Shown piece by piece: positions 1 through 5,064 of a stretch of DNA of 5,064 bases. The notes below the pieces were generated by a model. The model searched no databases. It saw only the letters and a program-made list of their open reading frames with translations, and was not told the origin of the DNA. Source of the stretch: Acidimicrobiia bacterium (GTDB lineage Bacteria; Actinomycetota; Acidimicrobiia; IMCC26256; JAENVU01); contig JANYLF010000303.1 in the NCBI GenBank assembly GCA_025357995.1, forward strand, positions 1 to 5,064, in the 5' to 3' direction. A program made the position numbers and the translations under genes. Position 1 is the stretch's first letter; every line of letters starts with the position of its first letter.

Positions 1-488
1 CCGGCAAAGGTCTGGCCGGCCGTCACGGTGTATTCCTGGTTCCCGACTCGGATCCGCGCCGTCTGCACTCCCGCGTTCATGTACACGTCGAGGAGTGCGA
101 CGTCGGTGGTCGGTGGGGGATTTTGTGCCGGCGACGTGGTGGGCGTGGTCGAGATCGTGCCGGAGTTCGTCGTCGTCGTGGTTGAGGAAGAACTCGTGGT
201 ACTGCCAGGGGTGAACTGCGTCGGCGGCTCGAACGGGTCGCGCAGACTCAACTCGTTGAAGCTCCCATTCGGAAGCGATGGCTCCAACGCCGCTGTGGTC
301 GTGGTGGTCCCACGCGCCGCGGTGCCGGTGGGCACAGGGCCCAGGCTCGTCGGGGTCGCGTCGTCACTCCGCACGAAGACTTGGTAGACGAGCAGTGAGG
401 CGATCACCGCGCCGGCAACGCCGAGCAAAACCCCAGTGCGATGATGCTGGCTCTGTTGGCGGCGGGCTCGACGTGTATTTGCCATCAT
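1..488 (-). CDS. PilP/GspC-like pilus alignment protein, 3' end missing
   Basis: This open frame runs off the left edge of the window; about 162 residues are visible. From the ATG at 488 it shows a basic N-terminus (TRRARRQ), one membrane helix at about residues 19-39, a spacer, the motif RDPFEPP at 83-89, a Thr/Ser/Pro-rich linker at about 93-128, and the start of a beta-rich domain (RIRVGNQEYTVTAGQTF). A short RDPF-type motif followed by a small beta domain is the plan of PilP and of the GspC homology region. Known PilP proteins bind PilN/PilO and link them to the secretin. Here the anchor is a membrane helix, as in GspC, not a lipobox. The ATG overlaps the pilO stop as ATGA; a second ATG follows at once (485), so either could be used. 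The position after pilMN and pilO supports a PilP-like role. The family call is by motif and context only. Confidence 0.72.
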   Translation of the reverse strand, partial: MMANTRRARRQQSQHHRTGVLLGVAGAVIASLLVYQVFVRSDDATPTSLGPVPTGTAARGTTTTTAALEPSLPNGSFNELSLRDPFEPPTQFTPGSTTSSSSTTTTTNSGTISTTPTTSPAQNPPPTTDVALLDVYMNAGVQTARIRVGNQEYTVTAGQTFA

Positions 489-1156
489 GCACCGCCCGTC
501 GTCGATGACCCGGTAGGTGTCGTCGTCGAACTGGACGCACCACCCGGCGTGGTCGTGGAACTCGTGGTGGGTGTGGGCGTGACCGGAGTCGTGCCCGCGG
601 CCGCGGCCGGCGCAGCCTTTGTAAACATACGACCCGTGATCGACACACTCAAGGTGACGCCCTCACCAGTTGACGCGCCCGTAGAAGAGGCCCCCGCGGC
701 CAGGTTGATGCCGTCGATGATGACGAGCCGCTCGAGCTTCTCCATCTTCGTGAGGTAGTTCTCCACCTGGAAGAAGCTGCCCTGGATGCTGATCGTGAGG
801 TTGATTGTGCTCGACGCTCCCGAAGCCGACGGTGGCGATGGCGCGATCGACAGGAACTCGATGCCCGAACTCGTCGCGATCGTATTGGCTTGGATGATGA
901 ACGCCGCGAGATCGGGCGTTTTCGGAATGGCTTGGTCGAACTTGCGCAACAGCGCTTCTTGCTGAGTTGCGAGCTTCTTCTGGGCCTCGAGCCGTGAGAG
1001 GTTGGCCTGGAGTCCCTCCGTCTTGTGCTGTTCGTCGGCCGTCGACGCCTGCGCAGTCTTCAGCTCGTCACCGACGGGGCGGTACACGATGAAGAACCAC
1101 GCCAGCACGATGGCGAGGAACGCGGCCGCACCGCCGATGACGGCGTTGCGTTTCAT
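485..1156 (-). CDS. pilO: Type IV pilus inner-membrane alignment protein PilO
   Basis: A 223-residue PilO-type protein. It has a very short cytoplasmic N-terminus, one membrane helix at about residues 5-25, a polar heptad-like coiled-coil segment at about 30-75, and a ferredoxin-like alpha/beta domain at about 80-180 (LAAFIIQANTIATSSGIEFL, then FFQVENYLTKMEKLERLVII). This is the usual PilO order. PilO pairs with PilN in the membrane and passes the state of the cytoplasmic motor to the pilus base. The ATG overlaps the pilMN stop as ATGA, and AAGGTG at 1162-1167 gives a fair ribosome site 5 nt upstream. The last 43 or so residues (from about 181) are an Ala tract and then a Thr/Ser/Pro/Gly-rich tail that classical PilO proteins lack. 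It is probably disordered and outside the membrane. Confidence 0.9.
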   Translation of the reverse strand: MKRNAVIGGAAAFLAIVLAWFFIVYRPVGDELKTAQASTADEQHKTEGLQANLSRLEAQKKLATQQEALLRKFDQAIPKTPDLAAFIIQANTIATSSGIEFLSIAPSPPSASGASSTINLTISIQGSFFQVENYLTKMEKLERLVIIDGINLAAGASSTGASTGEGVTLSVSITGRMFTKAAPAAAAGTTPVTPTPTTSSTTTPGGASSSTTTPTGSSTTGGA

Positions 1157-2949
1157 GGTGTCACCTTGTAGTTCTGGTCACGGTTCGACTTCGCCGCCGC
1201 CGTGATGTTCGCGGTCGACGAGAAGGTGACCGCCGGGGTCGCGGTCGAGCCGCTACTCGACGTCGCCGCACCCTTCGAGATGTTGGGCACCCAGAGATCA
1301 GAGAACGACGGGATGTCCGAGCCGATGCGTTGGATCCACGCCGCGATCGAGTCGAAGTCGCGACCCGAGCCGGAGAAGTTGACGGTCCCGGACGGTCCCG
1401 TTGCCGTCGGCGTCACCGGCGCGACAGGGGCGACCGGAGTGGTCGTGCTCGACGTCGAGCCACCCGACGTGGCCGGAGCCACCGCGGCCGGAGCCGGCGC
1501 GGCCGGAGTTGCCGCGGTCACCTTGCCCTGGAAGGACGTGAGCCACACGTCGTTCGGAATGGTGCGCGAGATCGCCTGGAGCATCGACGACCACGACACG
1601 TCGTTCGCGAGGAGGGCCTGAGTTTCGGCCGACAGGCTCTCGATCTGGATTTGGCGCTGCGCGACATCGCTCAACGCGCTGATCTGATTCTGGAGTTTCG
1701 TATTGGTCGCTACCGCGGACGCCAGGTTCGCCTTCTCGTCGTCGACCTGCTGCTGCTTCAAGTACGTGAGACCGGCGAGCCCGACGAGCAGCACCCCTCC
1801 GACCAACGCGCCGACCTTGATGAGCTGGCCGCGGCCGGCGGACTCCTTGTGATCGCCGCCGAGCAGATCGATCCGCTTGCCCGGCATCAATCCGCCGAGC
1901 GCGAGTCCGACCGGGACCGGCATGAACGGATCGAGCAAGGGCAGGCGGTCGTCGGGGAATCCGATGTCGCCCACCGCGATGTGTTCGCGCGGCCGCGCGA
2001 GGTCGACCGGCACTCCGACGGTGTCGACGAGCTGGTCGGCCAGGCCCGGGGTCAGTGACCCGCCGCCGGTGAGCGTGACGCGCAGCAGACGAATCGCATC
2101 GGGTTGCGTGCGGTAGTAGTCGAGCGAACCGCGGATCTGTTCGACGAGGTCCGAGATCGGCCGCGCCATCGCGGCGTGGGCCCGTTGACGGAGATCGACC
2201 GGCGCGCGCTCGTCCTCGCGCTTGACCGCCTCGGCTTGATCCTGGGTGAGCTCGAGATCACGGGCGATCGCGTCGGTGACCAACCGGGCGCCGGAACCGA
2301 GGATACGAACGAAGCGCGGGATACCCAGCTCGTGGACGACGACAACGGTGACGCCGCCGCCGACGCTGACGATCGCCTCGACCCCGCCACCGTTGTCCGA
2401 CACGCGTCGACCGACGGAGCGAACCAACGCGAGCGGCACCAAGTCGACCGATGCGACCGTAAGACCGGCCGCGCGCACCGCGCCGGTGAGATTGCGAATC
2501 AAATCCTTGTGCGCGGCCGCGAGCAACACGCGGCTCATGGGCTGCGATGGCGTACCGTCGCTACCGACTTCGGGAATCGACAGTGCCTCGAGTACCTGGA
2601 AGTCGAGCACCGCGTCTTCGAGCGGGATCGGGATGAGTTCATGCGCCTGGAACCGCAATGCGCAGGCCAACTCGACGTCCGACATCGTCGGGAGGTCGAC
2701 GGTGCGCACCAAGACGCGCGGCGTGGCGACGCCGACGCGCACTGGCCCCTTCTTGAGGCTGAGCTCGGACCACAGTCGTTGAATGGCCGCGCTGACGGCG
2801 GCGGGATCGACCACCTCGCCGTCGCGCATCGCGCCGGGCGGCAATGCGACTTGCCCGAAGCTGGTCAGGCGGGGCGGGTCGCCAGGTTCGATTTCTGCAA
2901 CGCGAACGGCGTTCGTCCCGATATCGAGACCGATCAGACGGCGGGCCAC
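1153..2949 (-). CDS. pilM: PilM-PilN fusion, type IV pilus alignment protein
   Basis: 598 residues, against about 350 for a usual PilM. Residues 1-354 are an actin-like PilM: LIGLDIGTNAVRVAEI at 5-20 is the phosphate-1 loop, ALRFQAHELIPIPLEDAVLDF (97-117) is a PilM signature, and TLTGGGSLTPGL at 292-303 is the adenosine-side motif. The rest reads as PilN: RIDLL at 359-363 in place of the INLLP PilM-binding motif, a membrane helix at about 376-397, a coiled coil at about 398-448, then a ferredoxin-like part (WSSMLQAISRTIPNDVWLTSF, 453-473, and FDSIAAWIQRIGSDIPSFSDL, 532-552). The topology works: PilM inside, PilN outside. A Pro/Ala/Thr/Ser insert at about 479-520 splits the outer domain, and a second at about 560-574. 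The GTG start has GGAGGGAGG nine bases upstream and overlaps the HTH gene by 16 nt. Fused PilMN is, as I recall, known in Clostridioides difficile. The PilM call is firm; the PilN half rests on motif order. Confidence 0.92.
   Translation of the reverse strand: MARRLIGLDIGTNAVRVAEIEPGDPPRLTSFGQVALPPGAMRDGEVVDPAAVSAAIQRLWSELSLKKGPVRVGVATPRVLVRTVDLPTMSDVELACALRFQAHELIPIPLEDAVLDFQVLEALSIPEVGSDGTPSQPMSRVLLAAAHKDLIRNLTGAVRAAGLTVASVDLVPLALVRSVGRRVSDNGGGVEAIVSVGGGVTVVVVHELGIPRFVRILGSGARLVTDAIARDLELTQDQAEAVKREDERAPVDLRQRAHAAMARPISDLVEQIRGSLDYYRTQPDAIRLLRVTLTGGGSLTPGLADQLVDTVGVPVDLARPREHIAVGDIGFPDDRLPLLDPFMPVPVGLALGGLMPGKRIDLLGGDHKESAGRGQLIKVGALVGGVLLVGLAGLTYLKQQQVDDEKANLASAVATNTKLQNQISALSDVAQRQIQIESLSAETQALLANDVSWSSMLQAISRTIPNDVWLTSFQGKVTAATPAAPAPAAVAPATSGGSTSSTTTPVAPVAPVTPTATGPSGTVNFSGSGRDFDSIAAWIQRIGSDIPSFSDLWVPNISKGAATSSSGSTATPAVTFSSTANITAAAKSNRDQNYKVTP
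1381..1400. repeat. Perfect 10-bp tandem duplication inside pilMN
   Basis: The unit gacggtcccg occurs twice in direct succession. It lies in the stretch coding for the end of the Pro/Thr-rich insert of the PilN half (residues around 517-523). Because 10 bp is not a multiple of three, the two copies are read in different frames. It may be a trace of slippage, or chance in low-complexity DNA. Confidence 0.6.
1471..1515. repeat. Three imperfect 15-bp tandem repeats in the PilN-domain linker
   Basis: Three 15-bp units, each beginning ggccggag, follow one another at 1471, 1486 and 1501. They encode a Pro/Ala-rich five-residue period (about residues 479-493) in the outer part of the PilMN fusion. 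As 15 bp is in frame, gain or loss of a unit would change only the linker length. Confidence 0.75.
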
Positions 2950-3158
2950 TGCTCCGAACCTCCCTCCACCATCGTTCCGACGACTCGCTCGTCGAGGTAC
3001 CTGGCAACGTCGCGTTCGCGGATCCTCAGGTGCTTCCCGACGCGGATCGCGGGCAGCTCGCCTGCCTTGATCAGCCGGTAGACGGTCATGGTGGAAACAC
3101 GCATGACGTCCGCGACTTCGCGTGCTGTCAGTAGATCATGGGGTATCGGCGACGCCAC
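2934..3158 (-). CDS. Small MerR/excisionase-type HTH DNA-binding protein (BldC-like)
   Basis: A 74-residue protein that is almost wholly one winged helix-turn-helix domain. LLTAREVADVMRVSTMTVYR (9-28) forms the two helices of the HTH, LIKAGELPAIRVGKHLRI (29-46) is the wing region, and RERDVARYLDE (47-57) is the last helix. This is the HTH_17/excisionase-like family, which includes the actinobacterial regulator BldC. I chose the GTG at 3158 because GAGGGG stands 8 nt upstream and the predicted promoter lies between this GTG and an upstream in-frame ATG at 3218; the ATG would add 20 residues unlike the family. It is the first gene of the pilMN-pilO-pilP-like operon and overlaps pilMN by 16 nt. 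I infer a local transcription factor, possibly autoregulatory. There is no integrase nearby, so a true excisionase role is unlikely. The target is unknown. Confidence 0.85.
   Translation of the reverse strand: MASPIPHDLLTAREVADVMRVSTMTVYRLIKAGELPAIRVGKHLRIRERDVARYLDERVVGTMVEGGSEQWPAV
2959..2967 (-). promoter_or_regulatory. Shine-Dalgarno site of pilMN, inside the HTH gene
   Basis: On the minus strand GGAGGGAGG ends 9 nt before the GTG at 2949. The site lies in the last codons of the upstream HTH gene, whose stop (2934) is 16 nt past this start. It fixes the PilM start just before ARRLIGLDIG and implies translational coupling to the regulator gene. Confidence 0.75.
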
Positions 3159-3166
3159 GGTGGTTG

Positions 3167-3172
3167 CCCCTC
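3167..3172 (-). promoter_or_regulatory. Shine-Dalgarno site deciding the HTH gene start
   Basis: GAGGGG on the minus strand lies 8 nt before the GTG at 3158. The alternative ATG at 3218 overlaps the likely -35 element and has no comparable site, so this site favours the shorter, 74-residue protein. Confidence 0.65.
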
Positions 3173-3185
3173 GTTGACTTCGGGC

Positions 3186-3215
3186 ACAGTAAGTCTCAAC
3201 CCCAACAATCGTCAA
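3186..3215 (-). promoter_or_regulatory. Candidate sigma-70-type promoter of the HTH-pilMN-pilO operon
   Basis: On the minus strand TTGACG (3215-3210) matches five of six -35 consensus bases. TACTGT (3191-3186) follows after 18 nt and matches four of six -10 bases. Transcription would begin near 3179, giving a leader of about 20 nt that holds the GAGGGG site. It is the best pair I could find in the 213-bp gap between pilD and the HTH gene. It is a prediction by eye only. Confidence 0.45.
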
Positions 3216-3309
3216 CATGAGCCACGCGAGTTGAGCGACGCGGCAATGAATGAACCGATGGACCTACGACACACGCGTCAAACGTGATGCGCGCGACCCA
3301 TCTTCGCGG

Positions 3310-3325
3310 GCGCGGCCCTCCGCGC
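3310..3325 (-). other. Short GC hairpin downstream of pilD
   Basis: GCGCGG and CCGCGC form a 6-bp stem with a 4-nt loop, about 45-60 nt past the pilD stop. There is no following U run on the minus strand, so it does not look like a standard intrinsic terminator. It is the only compact stem I noticed between pilD and the next operon. The remaining bases of this gap, apart from the promoter and boxes, show nothing I recognise. Confidence 0.25.
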
Positions 3326-3371
3326 GGGAGTCGGAAACGCGGAATTCGGAGGCTCGATCAACGCGCTCGGG

Positions 3372-4136
3372 TCAGTGCCCGCGGTAGAGGTCGAGCAGCT
3401 GAGTGCCGGCGAAGATCGCAACCAGCGCGCCCGCCGCCATGAACGGCCCGAACGGCACGGGGTCCTTCCGGCTGCGCAACTTGGTCGCGATGAGGAACGT
3501 CCCCACGACGGCGCCGAGGAGAAAGCCCAGGAACAGGCCAAGGAAGACGTGCCCCCAGGAGAGCCAACCCAGAGCCAGCCCGAGGACAAAGCTCAGCCGG
3601 ACGTCGCCGAAGCCCATCCCCCGAGGCGAGACGATGTGGATCGCGAAGAACACGCCGAAGGCGGCGGCCCCACCCTCGATTGCCCGCAGATACGAGTCCC
3701 ACTGGCCGTCGATCGCCGCGGGAAGGACCAGCAGCGCCGCGACGATGAAGCCCGTCGGGTACAGGACGCGGTTCGGCAACAAGAAGTGGTCGAGGTCGAT
3801 GAGCGACAGGGCAACGAGACCAGATGCCAGCGCGCAATAAGCGGGCACCTCCCAACTCGTCCCGAATCGCTGCGCGATCCCGACCCAGAGCGCGGCGTTG
3901 GCGAGTTCGACCAGGGGATACCGAACCGAGATCCGCGCCCGACAGTGGCGACAATGTCCGCGCAGCACGACCCAGGCCAGGACAGGAACGTTCTCGAGGG
4001 GCGAGAGTTCGGCGTCGCAGCTCGGGCAGTGCGAACCCGGGCGCACGATCGACTCGTGACGCGGCACGCGCCACACCACCACGTTGAGAAACGACCCGAC
4101 CACGAGGCCGAAGACGGCAACGATGAGCGTCAGCAT
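3372..4136 (-). CDS. pilD: Prepilin leader peptidase / N-methyltransferase PilD
   Basis: A 254-residue polytopic membrane protein of peptidase family A24. It cuts the prepilin leader after Gly on the cytoplasmic face and methylates the new N-terminal residue. The N-terminal methyltransferase-type domain has the hallmark GSFLNVVVWRVPR (14-26) and two zinc-binding CxxC pairs, CPSC (37-40) and CRHC (62-65). The two catalytic aspartates fit Asp114 in LIDLD and Asp178 in GMGFGD. DPVPFGPFMAAGA (225-237) is the usual C-terminal signature. Several membrane helices are evident. The residue two after the catalytic Asp178 is Arg (GDVR) where many family members have Lys. Length is normal. The start is an ATG with only a weak ribosome site, 44 nt after the prepilin stop, so the gene is probably on the pilin transcript. 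Its likely substrates are the two pilins just upstream. Confidence 0.95.
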   Translation of the reverse strand: MLTLIVAVFGLVVGSFLNVVVWRVPRHESIVRPGSHCPSCDAELSPLENVPVLAWVVLRGHCRHCRARISVRYPLVELANAALWVGIAQRFGTSWEVPAYCALASGLVALSLIDLDHFLLPNRVLYPTGFIVAALLVLPAAIDGQWDSYLRAIEGGAAAFGVFFAIHIVSPRGMGFGDVRLSFVLGLALGWLSWGHVFLGLFLGFLLGAVVGTFLIATKLRSRKDPVPFGPFMAAGALVAIFAGTQLLDLYRGH

Positions 4137-4180
4137 GAAGAGATGAGCCTAGGAAGCGCCGGCGCAACGGGACGGGACCC

Positions 4181-4660
4181 TTACGGCCACTTCGCGGTCC
4201 AACCCACAGCCGGGGTGAACTGGTCGGCCTGGCAGGTGGCGGCGTTGTCGACTCGCTGGAACTGTGGCGTCGCCGCCGGTTGCTCGAGGAGTGCAAAGCA
4301 GCGTCCCGATGTCGAATGCGACGTGAGGATGAGGTACCACGCCGTTCCCACCGTTCCGTTGGCGACCGAGACCGCGCGGTTGTTCGCGACCGCGTTCGTC
4401 GAGCTCGCCACGAAGACGATGGACGGCTCCTCGGTGCTGAGATTCGCCTGGGTTGGGCTCACGCCGTCGGCAGTCTCGACCGCTTTGGCGGCGGTGAGCG
4501 AGTTGCGCAGCACCGTCTCGGCCTGCTTGTCCTCGGCGGGGACACGGGCTTGGAGCAGCGACGGAATCATGATGGCAATAAGGATGCCGATGATGCCGAG
4601 GACCACCAGGAGTTCGACCAGCGTGAAGCCGTCTTCGTCTCGTTGAAGTTGGTCGTGCAC
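4181..4660 (-). CDS. Type IV prepilin (pilin-like subunit)
   Basis: A 159-residue prepilin. It has an 11-residue charged leader ending in Gly11, then FTLVELLVVLGIIGILIAIM: Phe at +1, Glu at +5 (Glu16) and one long hydrophobic helix, the classic N-methylation motif cut by PilD. The globular part follows a polar helix (RVPAEDKQAETVLRNSL) and has two cysteines, Cys121 and Cys143, that could close a loop near the C-terminus. The chain ends WTAKWP. I chose the GTG at 4660 because AAGGAGG lies exactly 8 nt upstream. A longer frame from 4771 would run through the hairpin and add a non-leader sequence. The mature protein would have 148 residues. It resembles the pilin encoded just upstream. Whether it is a major or minor subunit is unknown; its place after a terminator-like hairpin suggests the lesser expressed one. 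Confidence 0.93.
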   Translation of the reverse strand: MHDQLQRDEDGFTLVELLVVLGIIGILIAIMIPSLLQARVPAEDKQAETVLRNSLTAAKAVETADGVSPTQANLSTEEPSIVFVASSTNAVANNRAVSVANGTVGTAWYLILTSHSTSGRCFALLEQPAATPQFQRVDNAATCQADQFTPAVGWTAKWP

Positions 4661-4668
4661 GCTGGACA

Positions 4669-4675
4669 CCTCCTT
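4669..4675 (-). promoter_or_regulatory. Strong Shine-Dalgarno site of the second pilin gene
   Basis: AAGGAGG on the minus strand ends 8 nt before the GTG at 4660, a near-ideal site and distance. It decides the start and gives an 11-residue leader peptide before the cleavage Gly. Confidence 0.88.
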
Positions 4676-4700
4676 CGACGGATGGCGCAAGCTGGAAACG

Positions 4701-4728
4701 GGTTGGGGGGCCCGAAGGCCCCCCAACC
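4701..4728 (-). terminator. 12-bp perfect hairpin with UUCG loop between the two pilin genes
   Basis: On the minus strand GGTTGGGGGGCC pairs perfectly with GGCCCCCCAACC around a UUCG tetraloop closed by C-G, one of the most stable RNA loops. It starts 24 nt after the stop of the upstream pilin gene. The tract after it is weak (CGTTTCC), so it may stop only part of transcription, or may protect the 3' end of the upstream pilin mRNA. Either would lower the downstream pilin and pilD relative to the upstream pilin. Confidence 0.75.
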
Positions 4729-4752
4729 ATGCATTTCCGAGTTGCGGTGGTG

Positions 4753-5064
4753 CTACCAGGCCTGGGCCCAAGTGTCGACCGTGGTCGCGTTCGCCGCGGT
4801 CGGAGCAGAACCGACTCCAGGAATCAACATGACTCCTGACGTTGAGGCTTGGCAGGAAACGGCTCCGTGGTTCATGAAGATGGTACCGGGACCGTTCGCT
4901 CCGTCACCAATGACGTAGCAGTTACCACCGTCGGAGAGGGCCGCGGCAACAAAGCCCTGAGCAGTTGTTGCCACCGAGACGACCTTCGGTCCCGTCGAGG
5001 CACCGGCGGTGAAGGTGAGGCTCGGCTCCGCCGTCTGCAGAGCGGACGGAGTCGCGCTCGTGTA
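4753..5064 (-). CDS. Type IV pilin-like protein, 5' part missing
   Basis: The C-terminal 103 residues of a protein whose start lies beyond the right edge; it ends in TAG at 4753. The part seen resembles the globular domain of the prepilin encoded next: TAEPSLTF against STEEPSIVF, then a VVSVA/AVSVA stretch, two cysteines exactly 22 residues apart in both, and a tail with two Trp (WAQAW against WTAKWP). I infer a paralogous pilin. The strong hairpin right after it suggests a highly transcribed gene, and it may be the main pilin. The N-terminal cleavage motif that would prove the call is not in the window. Confidence 0.72.
   Translation of the reverse strand, partial: YTSATPSALQTAEPSLTFTAGASTGPKVVSVATTAQGFVAAALSDGGNCYVIGDGANGPGTIFMNHGAVSCQASTSGVMLIPGVGSAPTAANATTVDTWAQAW

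Larger units (their letters stand above)
3163..3235. promoter_or_regulatory. Cluster of GTTG(A) boxes over the operon promoter, candidate operator
   Basis: GTTGAC/GTTGAG boxes occur at 3173-3178 (plus), 3195-3200 (minus), 3211-3216 (minus) and 3230-3235 (plus). Shorter GTTG cores occur at 3163-3166 (plus) and 3203-3206 (minus). The outer boxes form two inverted pairs: 3173/3211 and 3195/3230. They flank and overlap the predicted -35 and -10. Binding by the adjacent HTH protein is an inference. Confidence 0.35.

Noticed and set aside
28..387. Plus-strand open frame rich in Val
   Set aside because: The Val runs are the reverse reading of the Thr codons in the linkers of the PilP-like gene. It is a shadow.
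2104..3081. Plus-strand open frame (325 codons) antisense to pilMN and the HTH gene
   Set aside because: It lies wholly within well-supported minus-strand genes and its product is charged, repetitive and domain-free.
2934..3158. Phage or integrative-element excisionase
   Set aside because: The fold matches excisionase-type HTH proteins, but there is no integrase, attachment repeat or phage gene, and the gene is embedded in a pilus operon.
3159..3218. Longer HTH protein from the ATG at 3218
   Set aside because: This ATG abuts the predicted -35 and the added 20 residues do not look like part of the domain. The GTG at 3158 has GAGGGG at the right distance.
4156..4165. Perfect palindrome GCGCCGGCGC between the prepilin gene and pilD
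   Set aside because: It has no loop and no U tract, so it is not a credible terminator. Such palindromes are common in GC-rich DNA.
3375..4646. Long plus-strand open frame (423 codons) antisense to pilD and the prepilin gene
   Set aside because: It crosses two recognised genes and the gap between them, is rich in Arg/Glu/Pro with no recognisable domain, and is the usual by-product of GC-rich codon bias.
4661..4771. N-terminal extension of the second prepilin to an upstream start at 4771
   Set aside because: It would overlap the preceding pilin gene, translate through the hairpin and bury the prepilin leader. The GTG at 4660 has an ideal ribosome site.

Overview
The window is a piece of a type IV pilus (T4P) locus. 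Every real gene lies on the minus strand, so the locus reads from high to low coordinates. The DNA is GC-rich and uses GTG starts often. The envelope proteins carry long Thr/Ser/Pro-rich linkers, and the small regulator is of the BldC/excisionase-like helix-turn-helix kind. Together these suggest a high-GC actinobacterium, perhaps near Acidimicrobiia. The class is an inference and cannot be settled from this window.

Layout in reading order. (1) 5064-4753: the C-terminal 103 residues of a pilin-like protein whose start lies outside the window. (2) 4728-4701: a perfect 12-bp hairpin with a UUCG loop. (3) 4660-4181: a complete class III-type prepilin with a strong Shine-Dalgarno. (4) 4136-3372: prepilin peptidase PilD. 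(5) 3371-3159: a 213-bp intergenic stretch with a likely promoter and a cluster of GTTG boxes. (6) 3158-2934: a 74-residue MerR/excisionase-type HTH protein. (7) 2949-1153: a natural PilM-PilN fusion. (8) 1156-485: PilO. (9) 488-1: the start of a membrane-anchored PilP/GspC-like protein that runs off the window.

The right half encodes pilin subunits and the enzyme that cleaves and methylates them. The left half encodes the inner-membrane alignment complex that couples the cytoplasmic motor to the growing pilus. Its four genes overlap by 16, 4 and 4 nt, so they are almost certainly one translationally coupled operon opened by the HTH regulator. No assembly ATPase (PilB/PilT), platform protein (PilC) or secretin (PilQ) is visible here.

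The most notable points are the PilMN fusion with a relic-like TGATG at the junction, the PilP-like gene in a presumed monoderm, the UUCG hairpin between paralogous pilins, and the regulator embedded in the alignment operon. I see no defence system, mobile element, CRISPR array or RNA gene.
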